Below are positions 63,146 through 64,000 of a DNA stretch of 64,000 nucleotides, piece by piece. This DNA comes from Bacillota bacterium (GTDB taxonomy: Bacteria > Bacillota > Clostridia > Peptostreptococcales > Anaerovoracaceae). The notes beneath the pieces were generated by a model that saw only the letters and a list, made by a program, of their open reading frames with translations, searched no databases and was not told where the DNA came from. Location of the stretch: the NCBI GenBank assembly GCA_017431785.1, contig JAFRKJ010000071.1, forward strand, positions 62,001 through 126,000. Reading direction: 5' to 3'. The translations under genes and the position numbers were made by a program. Within the stretch, counting starts at the first letter, position 1; each line of letters starts with the position of its first letter.

Positions 63146-63178
63146 ATGACTATATGACTGGTTCTAATCCTGTTATCT

Positions 63179-63355
63179 CTATTCCCTACCGCCCGAAATG
63201 TAATATGAAAACAACCCATCGGGTTTGCTCCCCACAGGTTGCCTCTTTACCTCCTTATACGGTTTGTACTCAATTATTGTTGGGTCAAAACTGAGTTTTG
63301 AGAAAACCGTTTCGACCTTTCGCGCTTCACACTGATACGGCCTTTTTAAGTACAT
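63179..63355 (-). CDS. Possible 58-aa small protein
   Basis: An open frame starting MYLKRPYQCEARKVE and ending GLFSYYISGGRE. Its composition looks protein-like, but there is no good ribosome site, it overlaps a short inverted-repeat element, and I recognise no family. It may be a remnant of a larger gene interrupted upstream. It lies in the 298-bp gap between the dehydratase and its broken copy. Confidence 0.3.
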   Translation of the reverse strand: MYLKRPYQCEARKVETVFSKLSFDPTIIEYKPYKEVKRQPVGSKPDGLFSYYISGGRE

Positions 63356-63425
63356 TTCGAGTTTAGAGTTTTTTAGGCAACTCGTGAACAGCTTGAAATT
63401 TCAACGGTTTCTCAAGTTGTCCCAA
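63280..63425. repeat. Short inverted-repeat element beside the truncated dehydratase
   Basis: The left end (plus strand) reads TTGGGTCAA then TTTTGAGAAAACCGTT; the right end (minus strand) reads TTGGGACAA then CTTGAGAAACCGTT. The ends are imperfect inverted copies with a 7-nt length difference. The right end lies exactly where the dehydratase copy breaks off, and CAATTAT occurs at both borders. It could be a MITE or the remains of an insertion sequence. Confidence 0.4.
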
Positions 63426-63915
63426 TTATACTATGCATGCCAATCAGCATGACATGATTCAACTCATCGCCTTTCTTCTCCGCACGAAGAAGCAATATAA
63501 AACGATACGCAAATCTTATTGCAACCGTAAAAACGAATTGGAGGAATGTCCCCATCATATAATAAGAAATTGGCATTCTCTGAAGAAAGATTGTAATTAC
63601 AATAATGTGAATCGCACAGGTAATTACTGTTGCAACAGATATTCTCTCCAGTTCAGTGAATGACGCAAAACGCCAGAGGCTTTTATATAATCTAAGTGCC
63701 CAAAAAACAACAACACAAAAAAACGCATAGAAAGGTGCGATTTTTATCCATGGTTCCAAATACAACTCAGGGATTACTGAAAATCTGAAATCAAACCGTA
63801 AGAGCAATGCTATAAAGAACGCTCCAGACACTGCAATCAAGTCGTAGATAATCAAGTAACCCACAATTAGTTGTGAGTTCCTCATATGAAGTTTTGAACT
63901 GATTTTATCTGTCAT
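63412..63915 (-). pseudogene. Truncated N-terminal copy of the PglF/EpsC-like dehydratase
   Basis: A 167-residue frame corresponding to the four-helix membrane part of the full enzyme at 61005-63113. Matching segments are LRFDFRFSVIP for LRFDFQFSRIP, YKSLWRFASFTELERISVAT for YNSIWRFASFKELERVTLAT, and RMPISYYMMG for RMPISYYVMG. It lacks about ten residues before RMPISYY and stops right after HVMLIG, where the first Rossmann motif should begin. No catalytic domain follows, so it cannot work as a dehydratase. It appears to be a relic of a duplicated module. Confidence 0.85.
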
Positions 63916-63917
63916 CT

Positions 63918-64000
63918 CTATTCAAAACACTGTCTGATAACTCCAATGACCGTATCTACTTGTTCCATGGTCATCTTATTATCACTTGGTAGGCATAATC
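63918..64000 (-). CDS. C-terminus of a second PglE/EpsN-like aminotransferase (partial)
   Basis: The last 26 codons read LCLPSDNKMTMEQVDTVIGV and then IRQCFE before TAG, matching the C-terminus of the protein at 59609-60895 (LCLPSDNKMKVEQQNV...). The gene continues beyond the right edge. It lies 2 bp upstream of the truncated dehydratase copy, so the two form a second module with the reverse gene order to that of the intact pair. Confidence 0.8.
   Translation of the reverse strand, partial: LCLPSDNKMTMEQVDTVIGVIRQCFE

Noticed and set aside
63150-63175. T-arm-like sequence GGTTCTAATCC suggesting a tRNA
   Set aside because: No acceptor stem, anticodon arm or CCA context can be built around it, and one of five stem pairs fails.

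Overview
The window looks like a Gram-positive, low-to-medium GC member of the Clostridia (Lachnospiraceae-like; I cannot name the genus). The basis is strong AGGAGG-type ribosome binding sites, Maff2/PrgI/PcfB/CD1108-type conjugation proteins, a class B sortase with TPKTG-anchored surface proteins, and no sign of an outer membrane. It has three parts.

(1) About 0.07-34 kb is an integrative conjugative element (ICE) with Tn1549-like gene order. A large serine recombinase lies at the left end, followed by a divergent mobC-relaxase pair with a hairpin-rich putative oriT. One long minus-strand series then runs from about 32.2 kb down to 4.2 kb. It holds a small membrane protein, a 1492-aa VaFE/SpaA-type adhesin, a RepA_N-like initiator with internal 23-bp iterons, PcfB, the VirD4 coupling protein, Maff2, VirB6, PrgI, VirB4, sortase B, a 3D+NlpC/P60 hydrolase, DUF4315, DUF4366, DUF5688, topoisomerase III, a RadC-like JAB protein, an ArdC/YodL protein, an Asp-rich anchored protein, a second NlpC-like hydrolase, TTRAP and a YodL/DUF4316-like protein. 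Two regulators (a sigma-region-4-like protein and an HTH protein) sit at the right end. Four promoter-like sites with one motif and identical 19-nt internal spacing precede four of the element's transcription units. Neither attachment site was found.

(2) About 34.07-37.7 kb is a compact five-gene minus-strand operon that looks like antiviral defence. It encodes a ThsB-like TIR protein, a ThsA-like protein (two membrane helices plus macro domain; type II Thoeris), a TIGR02391/HEPN protein with an R-N-x-x-A-H ribonuclease motif, a two-helix membrane protein and a HEYTH metallopeptidase-like protein. Its predicted promoter is back-to-back with that of the next gene. This five-gene set is the strongest candidate for an undescribed system here.

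(3) About 38-64 kb is an AT-richer capsule/exopolysaccharide locus. It starts with an unusual XRE-HTH/nucleotide-sugar-dehydrogenase fusion on the plus strand. Convergent to it, and reading towards it from beyond the right edge, is a long minus-strand cluster. The cluster encodes a full GDP-L-fucose route (ManA, phosphomutase, ManC, Gmd, Fcl). It also has RfbA and RfbB feeding a GNAT-FdtA fusion and an aminotransferase (probably a dTDP-3-acetamido-3,6-dideoxyhexose; no RmlC/RmlD is seen). A PglF/EpsC-like dehydratase, PglE/EpsN-like aminotransferase and initiating sugar transferase start the repeat unit. Several glycosyltransferases, a Wzy-like polymerase, a MurJ/MVF-family flippase and a FemAB-like transferase complete it. 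At the right edge there is a second, broken dehydratase-aminotransferase copy beside a short inverted-repeat element. No tRNA, rRNA or CRISPR array was seen.
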